Origin: Bradysia coprophila
Taxonomy: Eukaryota; Arthropoda; Insecta; Diptera; Sciaridae
Length of the DNA stretch: 64,000 nt
Direction of reading: 5' to 3'
Assembly: GCF_014529535.1 (NCBI RefSeq)
Contig: NC_050737.1
Span: forward strand, 2,202,447-2,266,446
Position 1 is the first letter of the stretch. The number at the start of each line of letters is the position of its first letter. The position numbers and the translations under genes are program-made. The notes below the pieces were generated by a model. That model did no database searches. It was not told where the DNA came from and worked only from the letters and a program-made list of their open reading frames with translations. Of this stretch, positions 1-12,800 are shown piece after piece.

Positions 1-2065
1 GGTACTCGGGCATAATGTTACAATTCTTCCTTCGAGTGAAAATCAATAAATCAATATTAAGATAATAATATAACGAGTGAGCGCAGCGAATGAATATGTT
101 AGAAAATAGCTGTAGCTCTAAAAGACAGCCACGTTAAGAGTTTCCTGCGTCACATCTTGGCTGACTCCAATATCTTTTTTTAAGTATTTTTTCAGTATAG
201 TCGACATTAAAAAATTTCGATTAGAAGGGAGAATATGATCGAATTTTTGAAGTAATAGCAGGAAAAGTAGACAAAAATTCCAACAGGTTTAATGGAAACT
301 AATTACAAGATTCACCTGTGGCGCATCCTTCGATGCAAATGCAAATGCAAATGATGCAGGTCGACGAAGGAAGTGTATTGACTAAAAACCACATATTTGA
401 GGAAATTATTCTATGCGAGGAAAATGTATTTCTCAGCATTTGTCCAAAATTTGAGGAATGGAAAGAAGCCTGACCCGTATTAAACCTGGTTTTATTTAAA
501 CATACAGTCTCGCAAGGTTGAGATACGACATGTTTCTGATTCGGGAGTTGTGGTTTGTAATTGAATTCACAAGAATTTCGTTTGACAAATGAAGATCTGG
601 ATTTCTGTTTTCTGAATTTTTATACTAAAATACCAAATCTAGATTTTCGTTTGTTTGACGAAATTTATATGGGATCTATTACAAACCCTTACCTCAGAAA
701 CATGTCAGATATTATTCTTCCGCGACATGCATTAGTTAACCTACATCTTTAACACTATCTTTTCGTGAAGGTTTCAAGCCCTCTATTCAGGTTTATGATC
801 TCTACAGCTACAGGTCATGTCAAAGTATACTTTTAAAAAAAATCTCATCTCTCTCATCTCATATAAAGCCTTAGAATTTGTTGGTGGAATGGACTTAAAT
901 GACTTACAGACTTTTTCTAATGCGTAACTTTAGTGAAAATTAGAAAAAAAATGTCCGAAATTTTTGCAGAAAATGTCCGAAATTTTTATGAATTGTCCGA
1001 AATGTCCGAATTTCAGACAAGGCAAAATTTAGTGGGACGCCTGATCCCAACTAACTTGAAGTCGAAGTTAGTCTTCTGAGTGTATACTGAGGATGCATAC
1101 CTTGAGTGTATGGCTTAGTCTTATCTTGTTTTCAAAAATCTGTATTCAGTATTTTATGTGTCGCGAGGATCCGGATATAACTAATTTAATTTGGAGAGGT
1201 ATATCCTTGTGAATCATTTGTTGATTATTTTCGGACAGAATGTGCAATACTTTGAACGGCAAAACTCTACCAAGTCCAGTTCAAAATAAGACGAACTTAT
1301 TACGGTTTTTTGCGCGTATTGTTAAACGTCAAAAACGAAATTCCCTCACACACATCCTTCACACACATATTCAATGTTATTCGCAAACACACACACACAC
1401 ACAACGGTAACTTTACGCACTTTATGTTTCACACACGAACTATTGAACCACTTTCAAAGATTGCACAAATTTGAATGTTGCAAGCAGATTATCAAACATA
1501 TACTTTGAATAATTACAATTAGATACTTATAACACACTGTTACATCAAGGGGAGATAATCTAATGACTTCAGATCTAAAAATCTAAATAAGTAAAATTAA
1601 TCTAAATAATATACATCACTGTGGTCTCAAGAAGGCAATGAATGTACTAAAGAGACCCATCAGATTTATGGGACATTTTTCAATTTTATCATTAAATTTT
1701 TTATAGGAAAAAGTCTGTCATCCCTTATTATATGTGATCCCAACGCACAGTGCGTTCGTGATACAGATTCGCCCACCTCATATGTTGGATTACTCAATAT
1801 TTTAGGAAAATCTTGTGTTATGGCCCATAACTTATGGGTCTTCTTAATTATTCAGAAATTTAACTTTAAAAGTCGAGGTCTGTGACCTGCTATTCTAGTT
1901 TCTAATTTATATTCGTATTGATCAATCAAATGCGCTTGATGAAACTTGAAACTTACCGTTTTATTACTACTGACTAACGAAAGTGTTGTTGTTATAAATA
2001 TAGCTCGCACGCAAAGACCCGTGTGACAAACGTTTTGAAATCGTAGTCCATTTTTTGGAATTAAA
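1..2065. other. Non-coding flank, no gene supported
   Basis: No ORF here has a recognisable domain. Low-complexity pieces are visible: a CA microsatellite near 1386-1402, four spaced copies of TGTCCGAA at 950-1010, and a short CTCATCT-rich tract near 843-865. Around 578-660 an imperfect inverted pair of an ACAAATGAAGATCT-like motif resembles a similar pair near 27,024-27,124. Confidence 0.6.
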
Positions 2066-2316
2066 TTCCTAAAAATTCCTAAAACTTCCTGATTGAATCA
2101 TAAAACTTACTGACATATTTTTGGCCAGGACATTCTTTAAATCGATTTTTCACCATGAAGCCATGATGGCTCATTTTTGGTCAAATGGAGAAAAATGTAG
2201 ATCTGGTTGTGAGCTACATTTTTCTCCATTTGACCAAAAATAAACCATCATGGCTTCATGATGAAAAATCGATTTAAAGAATGTCTTGGCCAGAAATATG
2301 TCAGTAAGTTTTATGA
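2066..2316. repeat. Foldback (hairpin) element with arms of about 100 bp
   Basis: The stretch from TCATAAAACTTACTGACATA (from 2098) to about 2202 is repeated as its reverse complement up to about 2316, with a loop of roughly 12-15 bases near 2203-2214. Only a few mismatches separate the arms. Weaker pairing may extend outward into the AATTCCTAAAAA repeats at 2066-2090 and 2330-2340. There is no ORF inside. It is most likely a MITE or foldback transposon remnant. Confidence 0.8.
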
Positions 2317-2955
2317 CTCATCATTTTTTTAGGAATTTTATGGAAACTTTAAGAATTTGATTCCAAAAATAGGCTTCCAGAAATAGGCTTTGTTTGAAAT
2401 TGAGTAAATTGAATCGTTATCGTTGTAAATCCTTGCTAATTCAGTAGATAATAATTACAAAACATTTATGAAGGGATATATAGACTGGCAGCCAAAAGGC
2501 GTTCCTGTGAAATGTAGGAGAAGGCGTTTAAATTGAAGAAAAGGCACCATAAACTCTTGTGATTTTCCAAGTCGCCTCATATATAGCCCGGGCCTTAATG
2601 TGGAAAAATGCGAAAAATTTAATTATATTAAGCTTAACAAGGTCGAGGTTAATGTCAGTGAATTTTATCGCATCTGTGAGCTTCAGTTATTCCAGCGACA
2701 GATGCGTGCACTTTGTGCTTGAATGCCTACATACACAGAGGAGATGCTTGTAGTGCTCATCCCCTCTCATCACTCGAGTCACTAGAATTTCGGATGAAAG
2801 AATCGTGGCCGGAACATTGTCAGTTTGTTGAAAACAGGAATCGAATGAGACTCAGTATCGATGGAATAATTGACGGATTATTTACTTCGATCACCAGATA
2901 TCTCAGATGAGATGGAATCTAAAACACAAACAGCTGCATTTAGAAAATAATTTTT
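2317..2955. other. Intergenic stretch, no gene supported
   Basis: Two short overlapping ORFs (2559-2753 and 2713-2910) show no domain and have no homologue I recognise. The region is otherwise AT-rich with no clear structure. On the minus strand an AATAAA-type poly(A) signal (TTTATT on plus, about 2956-2961) lies about 100 bp downstream of the MADF gene stop. Confidence 0.5.
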
Positions 2956-3056
2956 TTTATTTAACCTGTTCGTGGCAAATAACAACAAAAGACAAATACT
3001 CGATTATTTGAACCTTTCATGTCCTATCGTTTAAATATCACAATAAACTGACAGTT

Positions 3057-3845
3057 TTAACTATTGGAAGACTCCATCCGATACAAAGTTAATGCATGAA
3101 CAATATCGCTGGTGAACCTGTTTATTATTGTCAGCGCTGTTTCTGGAGGTAAATCTTGCAACGAATTACTGATAAATGAGCCAAACGCTTCGTACTTGTG
3201 CGATGGATGATGATGATTTTTTACTGCCTTTTTCGGTGCAACAGTATTGGAACAGTCTTCTTCGGCAGCCAGTAGTGATTGTTTCAATTTATTGATATTT
3301 TTCAGCGTTTGTTGCGACGTTTTACTGACAGTATGAGGTTGCGAATCGCTGGCATTCATTGTATCATTCGTGTCTTTTGTGTCGTTTCGAGTTCCATGTT
3401 CTTCGTACATTCCATCCTCGACTTCCTCCTTTATTTCAATACTTTGATTCATAAAATACGGACGGGCGATACGATATCTTCCCTCTTCTTTCGTAAAACC
3501 GCGAAAACCCGGACCGCCGCTAATTGATCGCACCATCTTGTAGGATTTGCGTTGTTTAATGTGACCATTGAGGAAATCCAAGCTATTGTATAGAGGCCAC
3601 GCAGCCCTTGGACTGGCTATGCCTTCGTCCTGTAATGATCTCATTTTACGTTTTTCCAAATTGTACCGATTTCTCAGTTGATACATGCGATCCTTCAGAA
3701 TGTGTGCATCATAGCCAAGCTTTCGGGCAATGTTATTCCAAGCGCGATCAACGTACGCTTTATCTTTAAAAGTGGGACTGTTTCGGTTGTACAGTGCGGG
3801 TACCAATTTAAATTCATGGATTAGTTTATAGTCGAGCGAACTCAT
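3057..3845 (-). CDS. MADF-BESS domain DNA-binding protein
   Basis: Single-exon ORF of 262 residues. I start it at the ATG at 3845; an in-frame GTG lies three codons upstream. Residues about 6-95 form a MADF domain (Myb/SANT-like domain found in Adf-1): the pattern runs from LIHEFKLVPALYN through W36..IA.KLG and the basic LRNRYNLEKRK helix to WPLYNSLDFL. The middle (about 100-215) is polar and probably disordered. The last 45 residues hold a BESS-like motif, FGSFISNSLQDLPPETALTI, a known protein-interaction module. MADF-BESS proteins are sequence-specific transcription regulators that expanded strongly in Diptera. Which paralogue this is cannot be told from sequence alone. No intron is evident. 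Confidence 0.85.
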   Translation of the reverse strand: MSSLDYKLIHEFKLVPALYNRNSPTFKDKAYVDRAWNNIARKLGYDAHILKDRMYQLRNRYNLEKRKMRSLQDEGIASPRAAWPLYNSLDFLNGHIKQRKSYKMVRSISGGPGFRGFTKEEGRYRIARPYFMNQSIEIKEEVEDGMYEEHGTRNDTKDTNDTMNASDSQPHTVSKTSQQTLKNINKLKQSLLAAEEDCSNTVAPKKAVKNHHHPSHKYEAFGSFISNSLQDLPPETALTIINRFTSDIVHALTLYRMESSNS

Positions 3846-3854
3846 GTCTGACAC

Positions 3855-4556
3855 ATTAGTAACAGATTTTCAAATTAAAATTTTACTTTAATTTACACTC
3901 TTACGATTTTAATGTAAATAGCAACTTTTATTTTAAGAACGTATTTTAACTCGAAATATAAGCGACACTACAACTGTTATAACATTATACGACGTATAAT
4001 ACACAAATAAAAGAATTCTTGGAGAAAAATTGAAAGAAGTGGTCTTGATCAAAATCACATATAGCCAGGAGTTGGTAATCTTCACTGTGTTAAAGACGTT
4101 AATTATATCCAACAGGTACCAACCTATTTGAAGTAATGAATAAATGTTAAGAAAAGATTCTTTAAGTTTTCAATGATTTTTAGACAATTTTAATTTAAAA
4201 TTTACTGAAACAAATACCATAGTACTTAAGACTCAAGCAAGTATTGTAATTACTGTTATCTTAAAATGTTAAATTTATTAAAAGCAAACTACAAACTGCT
4301 CTGATTAAAGTGAGTATCCGAAGATCGCAATTAATTATAAGACTTATTATTGCATTTTCCGTATATTATTTTGACACATCCCGCACGAGTTTACACTTAG
4401 TCCACTGACACGTTGACCACTGACGGCACTGACTACTTTATATAACGTTGACCAGTTATACAACTGACGACCTGATCGTACAACAGCAAGGATAGAAATA
4501 AGGTAAAAGTTGTGTCAGTAACTGGTGAAAATTATAAATTTTTGTAGTTGTTACGT
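3855..4556. other. Intergenic stretch between the MADF gene and the small minus-strand ORF
   Basis: About 700 bp of AT-rich sequence containing the presumed 5' flank of the MADF gene. No further ORF or repeat stands out. Confidence 0.5.
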
Positions 4557-4826
4557 TCATTGGAGCATTTTGTGATACGTTGAAAGCGAGAGGACAGAAG
4601 ACCAGTTTATTTTAACTTGCCTTGGGGTACTTGTCAAAATATCTTCTTCTCTTTCATCATAACACTCTATAGCCAACATTGTAGACAGCAGAGCCGCACA
4701 TGCTCTTACCATGTACTTCTCATCCAGCCAGTTCAAAATCAGACAGAATGTTTTTGATGTGTAAATATTTTTTGAAACGTCAGAAACCAGCGATAACCAA
4801 CACACACGCGATTGTTCGGACTTCAT
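4557..4826 (-). CDS. Small hypothetical protein divergent from Ciao1
   Basis: ATG-initiated ORF of 89 residues ending in a stop at 4557. Its start lies 57 bp from the start of Ciao1 on the opposite strand, as expected of a compact bidirectional promoter. The protein contains a moderately hydrophobic stretch (MVRACAALLSTMLAIECY, about residues 39-56) followed by an acidic DEREED segment. I do not recognise the family. It may be a complete small protein, the first exon of a longer gene, or a chance ORF. The proximity and orientation relative to Ciao1 and the proper ATG favour a real gene only modestly. Confidence 0.4.
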   Translation of the reverse strand: MKSEQSRVCWLSLVSDVSKNIYTSKTFCLILNWLDEKYMVRACAALLSTMLAIECYDEREEDILTSTPRQVKINWSSVLSLSTYHKMLQ

Positions 4827-4883
4827 TCAGGGAATAATTAGACAAAAACAAATTGAAATTTTGCAATTGAAATTAATTAAGTG
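4827..4883. promoter_or_regulatory. Putative bidirectional promoter or shared 5' leader region
   Basis: Only 57 bp separate the Ciao1 ATG (4884, plus) from the ATG of the 89-residue minus ORF (4826). The stretch is AT-rich without a clear TATA box. If both genes are real, promoter elements must lie here or inside the coding ends. Confidence 0.35.
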
Positions 4884-6037
4884 ATGAGCCGTTTAGAATT
4901 ACAACATACTCTTACGGGCCATAAAGGTCGCGTATGGGGAGCTGACTGGCACCCAACAAATAACGCATTGGCAACATGCGGTGAAGATAAAACAATTCGA
5001 TTGTGGTCTCAAGAAGGGAACCGATGGATTACCAAAACCATCCTGTCGGACAGTCACACTAGAACTATACGTGATATAGCTTGGAGTCCTTGTGGACAGT
5101 TTTTGGCCTCAGCCAGTTTCGATGCCACAACGGCCATTTGGGACAGAAAGTCTGGTAAGGCAAAATTTTCATTGTGACTATTGAATATATTGAATGACAA
5201 CTAATCGTACGTGCCTAATGTCTTCGCAGGTCAGTTCGAGTGTAACGCAACACTTGAAGGTCATGAAAACGAAGTGAAAAGTGTATGTTGGTCTAAGTCC
5301 GGTTCACTTTTGTCGACGTGCAGTCGTGACAAATCGGTTTGGATTTGGGAAGTAGCTGGCGAAGACGAGTTCGAATGTGCAGCGGTACTTAATGCTCACA
5401 CACAAGATGTAAAGAAGGTTACTTGGCATCCGCATGTTGATATCTTAGCATCGGCTAGCTACGATAATACAATTAAAATGTATAAAGAAGATCCAGCCGA
5501 TAACGATTGGACGTGCATTAGTACATTGACCGGTCATACATCGACCGTGTGGAGCATAGCATTCGATGGTACCGGTAACAGATTGGCATCGTGCAGTGAC
5601 GACAGAACTGTTAAAATTTGGCAGTGTTATATGCCTGGAAATGAGGAAGGCATTGCGACACCCGATGGTGATATGGTGTGGAAATGTGTGTGTACAATTG
5701 CTGGCCACCATACGAGAAGTATTTACGATATCTCCTGGTGTCCACAAACAGGTCTGGTCAAATTTCAACATCAGCGCAGTATTGATCCATTTGAAACTAA
5801 TCCAATATTCACTATATTGCAGGTCTTATAGCGACGGCTTGTGGAGATGACATAGTTAGAGTCTTCAAGGAATCCGAAAATTCCACGAAATTAGCCCCAG
5901 AGTTCGAGATTGTTGCTTCTCAACATGGTGCTCATTCACAAGATGTAAATACAGTGAAATGGTGTCCGACAACGACAGGACTATTGTTGTCCACTAGCGA
6001 TGACGGTGATGCGAAAATTTGGAAATATGAAATTTAA
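4884..6037 (+). CDS. Ciao1: Cytosolic iron-sulfur assembly component 1 (Ciao1), WD40 protein
   Basis: Three coding exons are inferred: 4884-5154, 5230-5751 and 5823-6037, together 1008 bp coding for 335 residues, the normal length for Ciao1/Cia1. The introns are 75 and 71 bp and both junctions restore the frame (..KSG|QFECN.. and ..[12 protein letters not shown]..). Seven WD40 repeats are visible, each with a GH or AH start and a W/F-D end, for example [46 protein letters not shown] and the last ending KIWKYEI. Ciao1 forms a seven-bladed propeller in the cytosolic iron-sulfur targeting complex with MMS19 and CIAO2B, which delivers Fe-S clusters to nuclear and cytosolic apoproteins. The second intron has a weak donor (GTCTGG), but protein continuity supports it. 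An in-frame GTG lies just upstream of the ATG; ATG 4884 fits the family start. Confidence 0.95.
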
Positions 6038-6698
6038 ACATTGTTATTATGACGAATGTGTTGGTTTTGATTTATTAAAAGGCGCCTCAGTCGGACTGTG
6101 TAGTGCACACTATTTTGCATAGCTTTTTGGTTGTTTTTTTGTGTGTTCGATAAGAGTTGATTAGTCTGGAAACAACTTGCGCCCTGCCTTGCACATCCAA
6201 CACATGATCATGAGTTCGGCAAAAGTTACAGCCTTAGAAAATATAAGAAAGTTTGTCTCTAGATATCAGACATGAGTGTCAGTACTGTTAATGCCTGCAA
6301 TCGTGTCTCGCACCAATCATTAAACTCTCAATTCATTATCCTTTCACAGACCGAAAGCATATCTGATTTTAATCAGATGTTGTTGTCTTAAGGCCATTGC
6401 TTGAAGTAACAGGTATTTAGACTTACACAAACGGTAAGCCAGCGCCTATTTTAAGGGAACTAAATCCCTCTAATTCCTAAATTTGCTCGTAAATTATAAG
6501 AAATATGATTTAAAACTACTGGCTGGCTTAACGAAGATTAGAAACAACTGAAAATGCACATATCTCAAAAAAGAAGGAATTTTAAGCAATTAATTCCTTA
6601 AAATGTGCCCTGTGCTACCGCGGTTGTATGATTGAATGTTTTAACTAATTCAACGAAAACAAAAGGAACAGCATTGTGATTTTACTAGCCTCTATATG
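6038..6698. other. Downstream of Ciao1, no further gene
   Basis: Contains the Ciao1 3' UTR (an ATTAAA-like signal lies near 6073) and AT-rich intergenic DNA. No canonical AATAAA is seen in the first 100 bp. Confidence 0.5.
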
Positions 6699-6838
6699 TT
6701 ACTATCACCGAATCTCACACATTTTACACATTTATCTCATTTCGTTCTTTCAGCTTCGCTATACTATTATAATAATGGAAAAACAGCTGAAAGTGATGAA
6801 ACGAGTAAATGTGTAAAATTGAGATTTGGTGACTGTAA
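6699..6838. repeat. Short inverted-repeat element (MITE-like hairpin)
   Basis: Arms of about 55-60 bp (6699-6758 and 6784-6838) are imperfect reverse complements. They share the core CACATTTTACACATTTA..CTCATTTCGTT on the left and its complement on the right, with a loop of about 25 bp. Non-coding; it looks like a small non-autonomous DNA element. Confidence 0.75.
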
Positions 6839-9800
6839 TACTAGGAGCAGTGCTTGAATCGGATCTATTAATTCTTTTGATAAAAGTATTTTCAAAAGGT
6901 TTATTTGGAAATCTTTTACTTCATTGTTTTAACATTTTTTTTGCCATTATAATACTACATTAGCCGGAATCTTACTTATTGACAAAAATGGTCACTCTTT
7001 TCATTAAAAAAAAATCATGCTGTACCAAAGCCCGACTCCGACCTCGCTACACCCAGTGAGCGATGTATTTCAATAACTCTGCCTCCTAGATTATGCTAGG
7101 CCAACAAGGTAAGTGGTAAAGCACACTCACGCAAGGAACTGACCCTGATTACGCTGTAAAATAGAACCAAAGATCATGTGTTTTGGTCGGTTTCTAATCG
7201 GGTCACAACTCGGCGAAATTTTCTATCTTGAAAACATTAAATGAAACGGACCTGAATAGTCATAAATTCGAAATGATGTGCAAAAAGCAATTGAAAAAAA
7301 AGCATGTTGGAAAGGACACCAGTCCGAAAAATCAAATTTTCGATTTTTTTTTTAAATTAATTTTTAACGCGTTACAGACCGCAAGCATTTGACCAGTATT
7401 ATTATCAGGTCTATTACTTCTATCGATCAAGTAATTTTAATATGTTGATTTCAAATCTTGTACTTCAACTTTTTTTAAACATTCATTTTCCTCTATAAAG
7501 AACCATATTACTCAGAGCTTGACATCATTTATGTCGTCGTTATCGATAACAGATGAAAAGACGATAAACTAACAGGCCATGTTGCTACGGCTCATTAACA
7601 TCATGCCTCAATGGTCGATAACATGTTTAGATTGAATGTCCGTTAAGCCTAGAACATATGTAAATATCTCTATGTCACAGTCTATGCTGTAGAAATAAAA
7701 CTCACACGAGATTTCTGTGACCTTGCCGGAAGAATTTTCCCGGAAAGAGTTTCAAGGTATGCATGCGATTGTCCGATATCCAAAACTTTGTCGTATTCTC
7801 GTCTAAAGAAGAAAAACTGTAAATCAAATTTTCAAACGTTTCAAGGCGATTGCTTGCATCATACTGGAAATTGTGAAATTAAAATAAGAAAACGATAACA
7901 TGCAAAGCTCAGATTACACTATGTGCAACAGTTTGAAACCGATGAACTTTCAACTAGATATATAACTCGTTAAATTAAATGTGGTAGGGAAAGTGTACAT
8001 TGGCTAATTCTATTGTGAACCACGTTACAGACGCTACAATTCGTTCAGTTCGGATCACTTTTTGCGTATTTTATTTATTTGAATTATAATTTCGGCTGGA
8101 CACCACCTATCAAAAAGTTATCAAATTGTTACTTAGATAATGTCAATTAATTTATTTTGCAGAAATAATTAATTTAATTCAAGTTAAATTAAGAAAGCCT
8201 TATTGAAATTGCGAATATTGGCGAAGGAAAACCATCGCATCGAGATGATATGGTATGGTATAGCATAATTAGTTTAATTTAAACGCTACACCATACGGTG
8301 CTGATATGTAATATCAAAACAAAATTCTCTCAAAATGGTACATCGGCATAAACCATTTCGAGTTTAGAGAGTGTTATTGCCGTTACCACGTTACATTTTG
8401 TCGATTGATACATAGAATTCGCCGCTAAACGAAAGACGGAAAAAAGGATATCTTTTACAACTTTCCAATAAAGCAATCATTTCCATGCAGAAAAACCATC
8501 CTAATCCACCTACAACCCACAGACTATAGTTCATATTTCATAGCATGGTCTCTTCTTTCTTGCTGTATATACAAACCGAATACATTATACACTTTGCGTA
8601 CACTGCATATATCACATTGGTCTCTCTGTATCATAATTCGATGTATATAACTCGGGTATATTTGTATAACAAAATTGAATATATGAACGAGGGCGAAAAA
8701 GTCGACATCGATGCTTTCATTCACAACTTGTTACGTTTGTGCTTTTTAATGTTTCAGTAAGTGTTTGGGAACGGTTCAGTTCAGATGTGTTCTATGCCAA
8801 TTTCTTAACAGTTCAGAAATTTCATTTAGTTAAATATCAAATTTGGTTACAATAACAAGTGGAGAGTCGAGTGCGGTATTGTTGAGGATGTAAAAATGTG
8901 TTTGATTAGGTATTGAACAGAAATGGGTTGATTGGTCACAAGGTGTGATTCTACGAGTGATTTAATAGACTCCTTAATTGCTCCGTTTTTTTTTTTTTTG
9001 AAAAAGAGTTAACTGTGCGCGATATGAAAATGTATCGGCTATTCATTAAAGTGCTGTGGTGATGGGATAAATATGTCGGATATCTCGGATATATAATTAT
9101 GTGTGAGTATAATGTTGCAACCAAAGCACAATACAAAATTCACTTATCTGTGGTTCTTTCTGATTTTTTATTTCACTGAAAGGATCAAAATAAGAAAAAA
9201 GTTATCTCCTTTCACATGTACATCTATGATTTGAGAAATTGATTTGAATTTTATTAAAGGGTAAAATTGAAGTTTTATTCTGTTCTGAATCAAATATACG
9301 TTATCATCTTTGGTCGTATTCCCCATGGTATATGGTTCCGTTACCTTTTCTAATATTACCAAATGTAACAAACTGACTTCAAAGGTTTGACCCTTCTTTT
9401 GAAAACTCATAACATTAAATCAGTTACCAAATATGATTTGTACCGAATCTGCAATCGAAATTCAAATCAATGAAAAGAATTACACAAGTAAGTGTTGAGG
9501 CAGTTCTATTTTTAAGTGTTTAAAGTCTCAAACTTAAAAAAAAAAATTAAATTCGGTAAAAAAATTAGCACACAAAAGAATGGAAAAGTCCTTAAAAATA
9601 GGTTATTATTCGTTTATTAGTGCGTGCCGTCAAGATTCTAACATTCTCAACATTCTCTCGCGTTTTGTAAAACCTTAAACCTTTCGTCTTTCATCAGACA
9701 ATGTTTGCATTTAGGCGATTTAGGCTATTATGTGACTGACAGTAATTTTGGTTTAACGTGAGACAAAAGTTGCATGAGGTTTTGCTGGTTATTTTAACCT

Positions 9801-12800
9801 CTCCGTTTTAACCTGTCCATTTCAATTAGCCAGTTATGGCTTAGTATTATCGTTGTTGTCGATAACAAAAATCAGTAAAGTTTCGGAAAACTTCCTCAAG
9901 CATCGCTGTGTCTGAGAACTCACTCATTTCGTCTGATTAATTTCACCATATTTTATCAGTGTTATTCACTACTACAACACTGGAGTGACGATAACGTAAT
10001 TCTGTCTTATCAATTTTACCGAGAGAAAAGCCATTAAAATATTAGGCCGAACTTCCAAATTTACAATTACCAGATTGGTTGCTATTTATAAAAAAAATCG
10101 CTAACATTTCAACAATGCTCTCCAAATTCTATGAAAATTTCATGTCACTCATTTCAATACCTTAGAGATTTGACAGCAAAATTGTTTGCCAAAGATTTCT
10201 CTAAAAGTTTCTTTAAGTTTCAATTCGACAGCCTACACTTTCCCTTTATCAGGCGACGTTTCACAATTTAATGCTCTGCCATAAATGTCATTTTAGAGCA
10301 ATTAAATAATTGCATATCACTCAAGTGATGAAATTAAATTACTGTTGCAGTTTGACACATAAAAATTTTACAGTTAGACTGAATGACGGTTAGAGCTAAT
10401 GGGGCTGTTATAGGGCACTTGTATGCTGCTTGCAAAAGAGGTCATACATTTTAATAGTTTGCTAAAAGTTCCAGTGCATATTGGAATTAGCCCCTAAAGG
10501 ACGGAAATGAAAAAACAAACAAAAAAGACCGAATTTAATTTCTAGCGAAGAAGCAACGTCTTCTTGGATAAATAAGAAAATCTTTTGAGAGTTTAGAAAT
10601 AGTACTAAGGAAATTAATTAGATGGCTGTCTTAGATTTATCTAAAGTTGGCATAAACAGTTACATGCGTAGCCCATATAAAATAGGCAAAAATGTTTTAC
10701 TCTAATTGGAATAATTAATGAACGACTTTTTCCGAAAATAGACATACAAGAGTTTTTATTTGCGTTTACATGAGAGTCACACACATTATTCGATATCTTT
10801 ATGCAACACGATATCATTGAAAATTCTAACCAGCATGACTAAAAACGTCTTATCGAAGAAGAAAAATCTTTAGCTGCGAGGAATTTAGATAGGGAATATT
10901 CGTCCCAATTATCAGACAGAACAAAATAAATACGAAATTTGTGACAGAAAAATGCTAAACAAAGTGGAAAGTTACTGAACCCATAACGATATCTTTGCTG
11001 CAATATATTTGGTCTGAGGGAGCAAGAGACGTCTATATCTAGGTACTGTAATAATACCGACTGTAACAGTGAACAGACAATAAATCTCAACCGAATGCAA
11101 TAAATTGTATGCAGACCTATTCAACAAAATGAATTTAACAGAAACATCATAGCCACAATATTATTTGGACACCAAAGCTAAAATGAGTCTCGAATATATG
11201 GCTTCCTCTACTAAATTTCAAAAGACAATCTTCGAAGGAAGTCGATATTTCAATAAAACTGACAAATGACCGAAAAACTGGTGGTCCAAAATGACTTTAG
11301 GACCAGGTTAGGGCGCTTTACATTTACGATGTATAACGCCTTAACCTGGCCACTAAAATTCCATTTCTTTGTACTATACGGACTATAATTTGAATCTGAT
11401 ATCTCGGTAGGTTCAAGAACCTCGTTGTAACCCAGTGTAGCATCATGCACATTATTATAAAATTATCTTAGCGGTGACATGGCGGGTGGTTGAGATTATT
11501 ATTATAATATCTTCTTGTAGTATATATTCCGCAGATTGAAATCAAAACTTTTACTTAATATTAGGTGTGCATGCATTTCGCTATATAAAGCAACAGTGAT
11601 CATCGCCACACAGCTTATCGCTTATTTTTGTTGTCGTTGTTGATAGCAGATGACGTGTAGCCGTAACTGTAAAAAGTTTGTTTCATAATACACTTGTATC
11701 CTGTTTGATTGGAAATTCTTTGACTTTAGGTGAGTGAAGAATGAAGGCTAATGGTTCGAACAAGAGCAAATATTTTTAATTTCGTTCTACAATCGCTAAA
11801 CCGAACTGGTGTGCAACGACTTTCACCTTTCGACAATCACCTTTCGATGATTTCATTAGATTTTTTTGTTTTTTTTTTTAAGTTTTATAATTTACTTTTT
11901 GATCTAATGATTTTATAGTTTTCACAATTTTTTTGTGGATTTTACATTTATCTCACCCTCGGGTTGGAATGCCCCTGTTCTTGTATGTTATTCGTATGTA
12001 AAAGTATTTCGTTTTCAGTTCATTGATTCAAATTATTGATTTAAACTTGCTGCCTGTACGAAAAAAGATAGTGAAAACGTTATGTTCTACTAGGGTGCTG
12101 CACGTTCTGTGGACCACAGTATGAGAGGCCAGCACTAACTTGACTAGATTCCATAATTCTACGAAAGCCAGAATTGGTTGTTTATTGTTTTCATTGTCCA
12201 GCCATCCGTTATCATATAAGAATAAAGTGAAACGGTAACACCACAGCCATAATATAAACCCATTTAGACGAGAAAATGTTCCTCCCTCAGGTCTCGAAAA
12301 GTAGTATATTCGTTTGATATATAAATTGGTCATTCAACTTTTTGATACTACAAGAGACGCACATTTTTTTATGTCTTTTTTTTCGATTTAACCCCAACAT
12401 AACCAAGCACAAAAAACGACATATACAATAACAAGATCTTATTAGAATAATAAAACAATTTTCTTTTACTGGTACATGAGTTTCAATTGCTTGTCGCGTA
12501 CTTGACAAACGGCAGAACGCATAGACAATATAAAAAATGTGTTTTCTCTTCCTTGTTACATATTAATTCAACAAAATAAATTACTTTATGAAAAAAAAAA
12601 ACTTTGTCTGGTGAAATGATGCCGTATGTAATGTGAAGGGAAACTAGAGTTTATTCGTTTAAGTTAAACAGATAAAGTACTTATGTTAAGGCCATTTAGT
12701 AAACTCTCTTGCAGCAAAACTTTCGATCAACTAATAGAGTGAATGTCGACAATTTTCATAAATACAAAGACAAATAGGGAACAAGTTTTTCAATTTGTCG

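Noticed and set aside
1621..1640. 16-base identity to Ciao1 exon 1 (TGTGGTCTCAAGAAGG at about 5003)
   Set aside because: The match does not extend beyond 16-18 bases and a single such match is plausible by chance in 64 kb.
8524..8760. Overlapping ORFs on both strands near 8.5-8.8 kb
   Set aside because: AT-rich, no domain and equal quality on both strands; no evidence for either.
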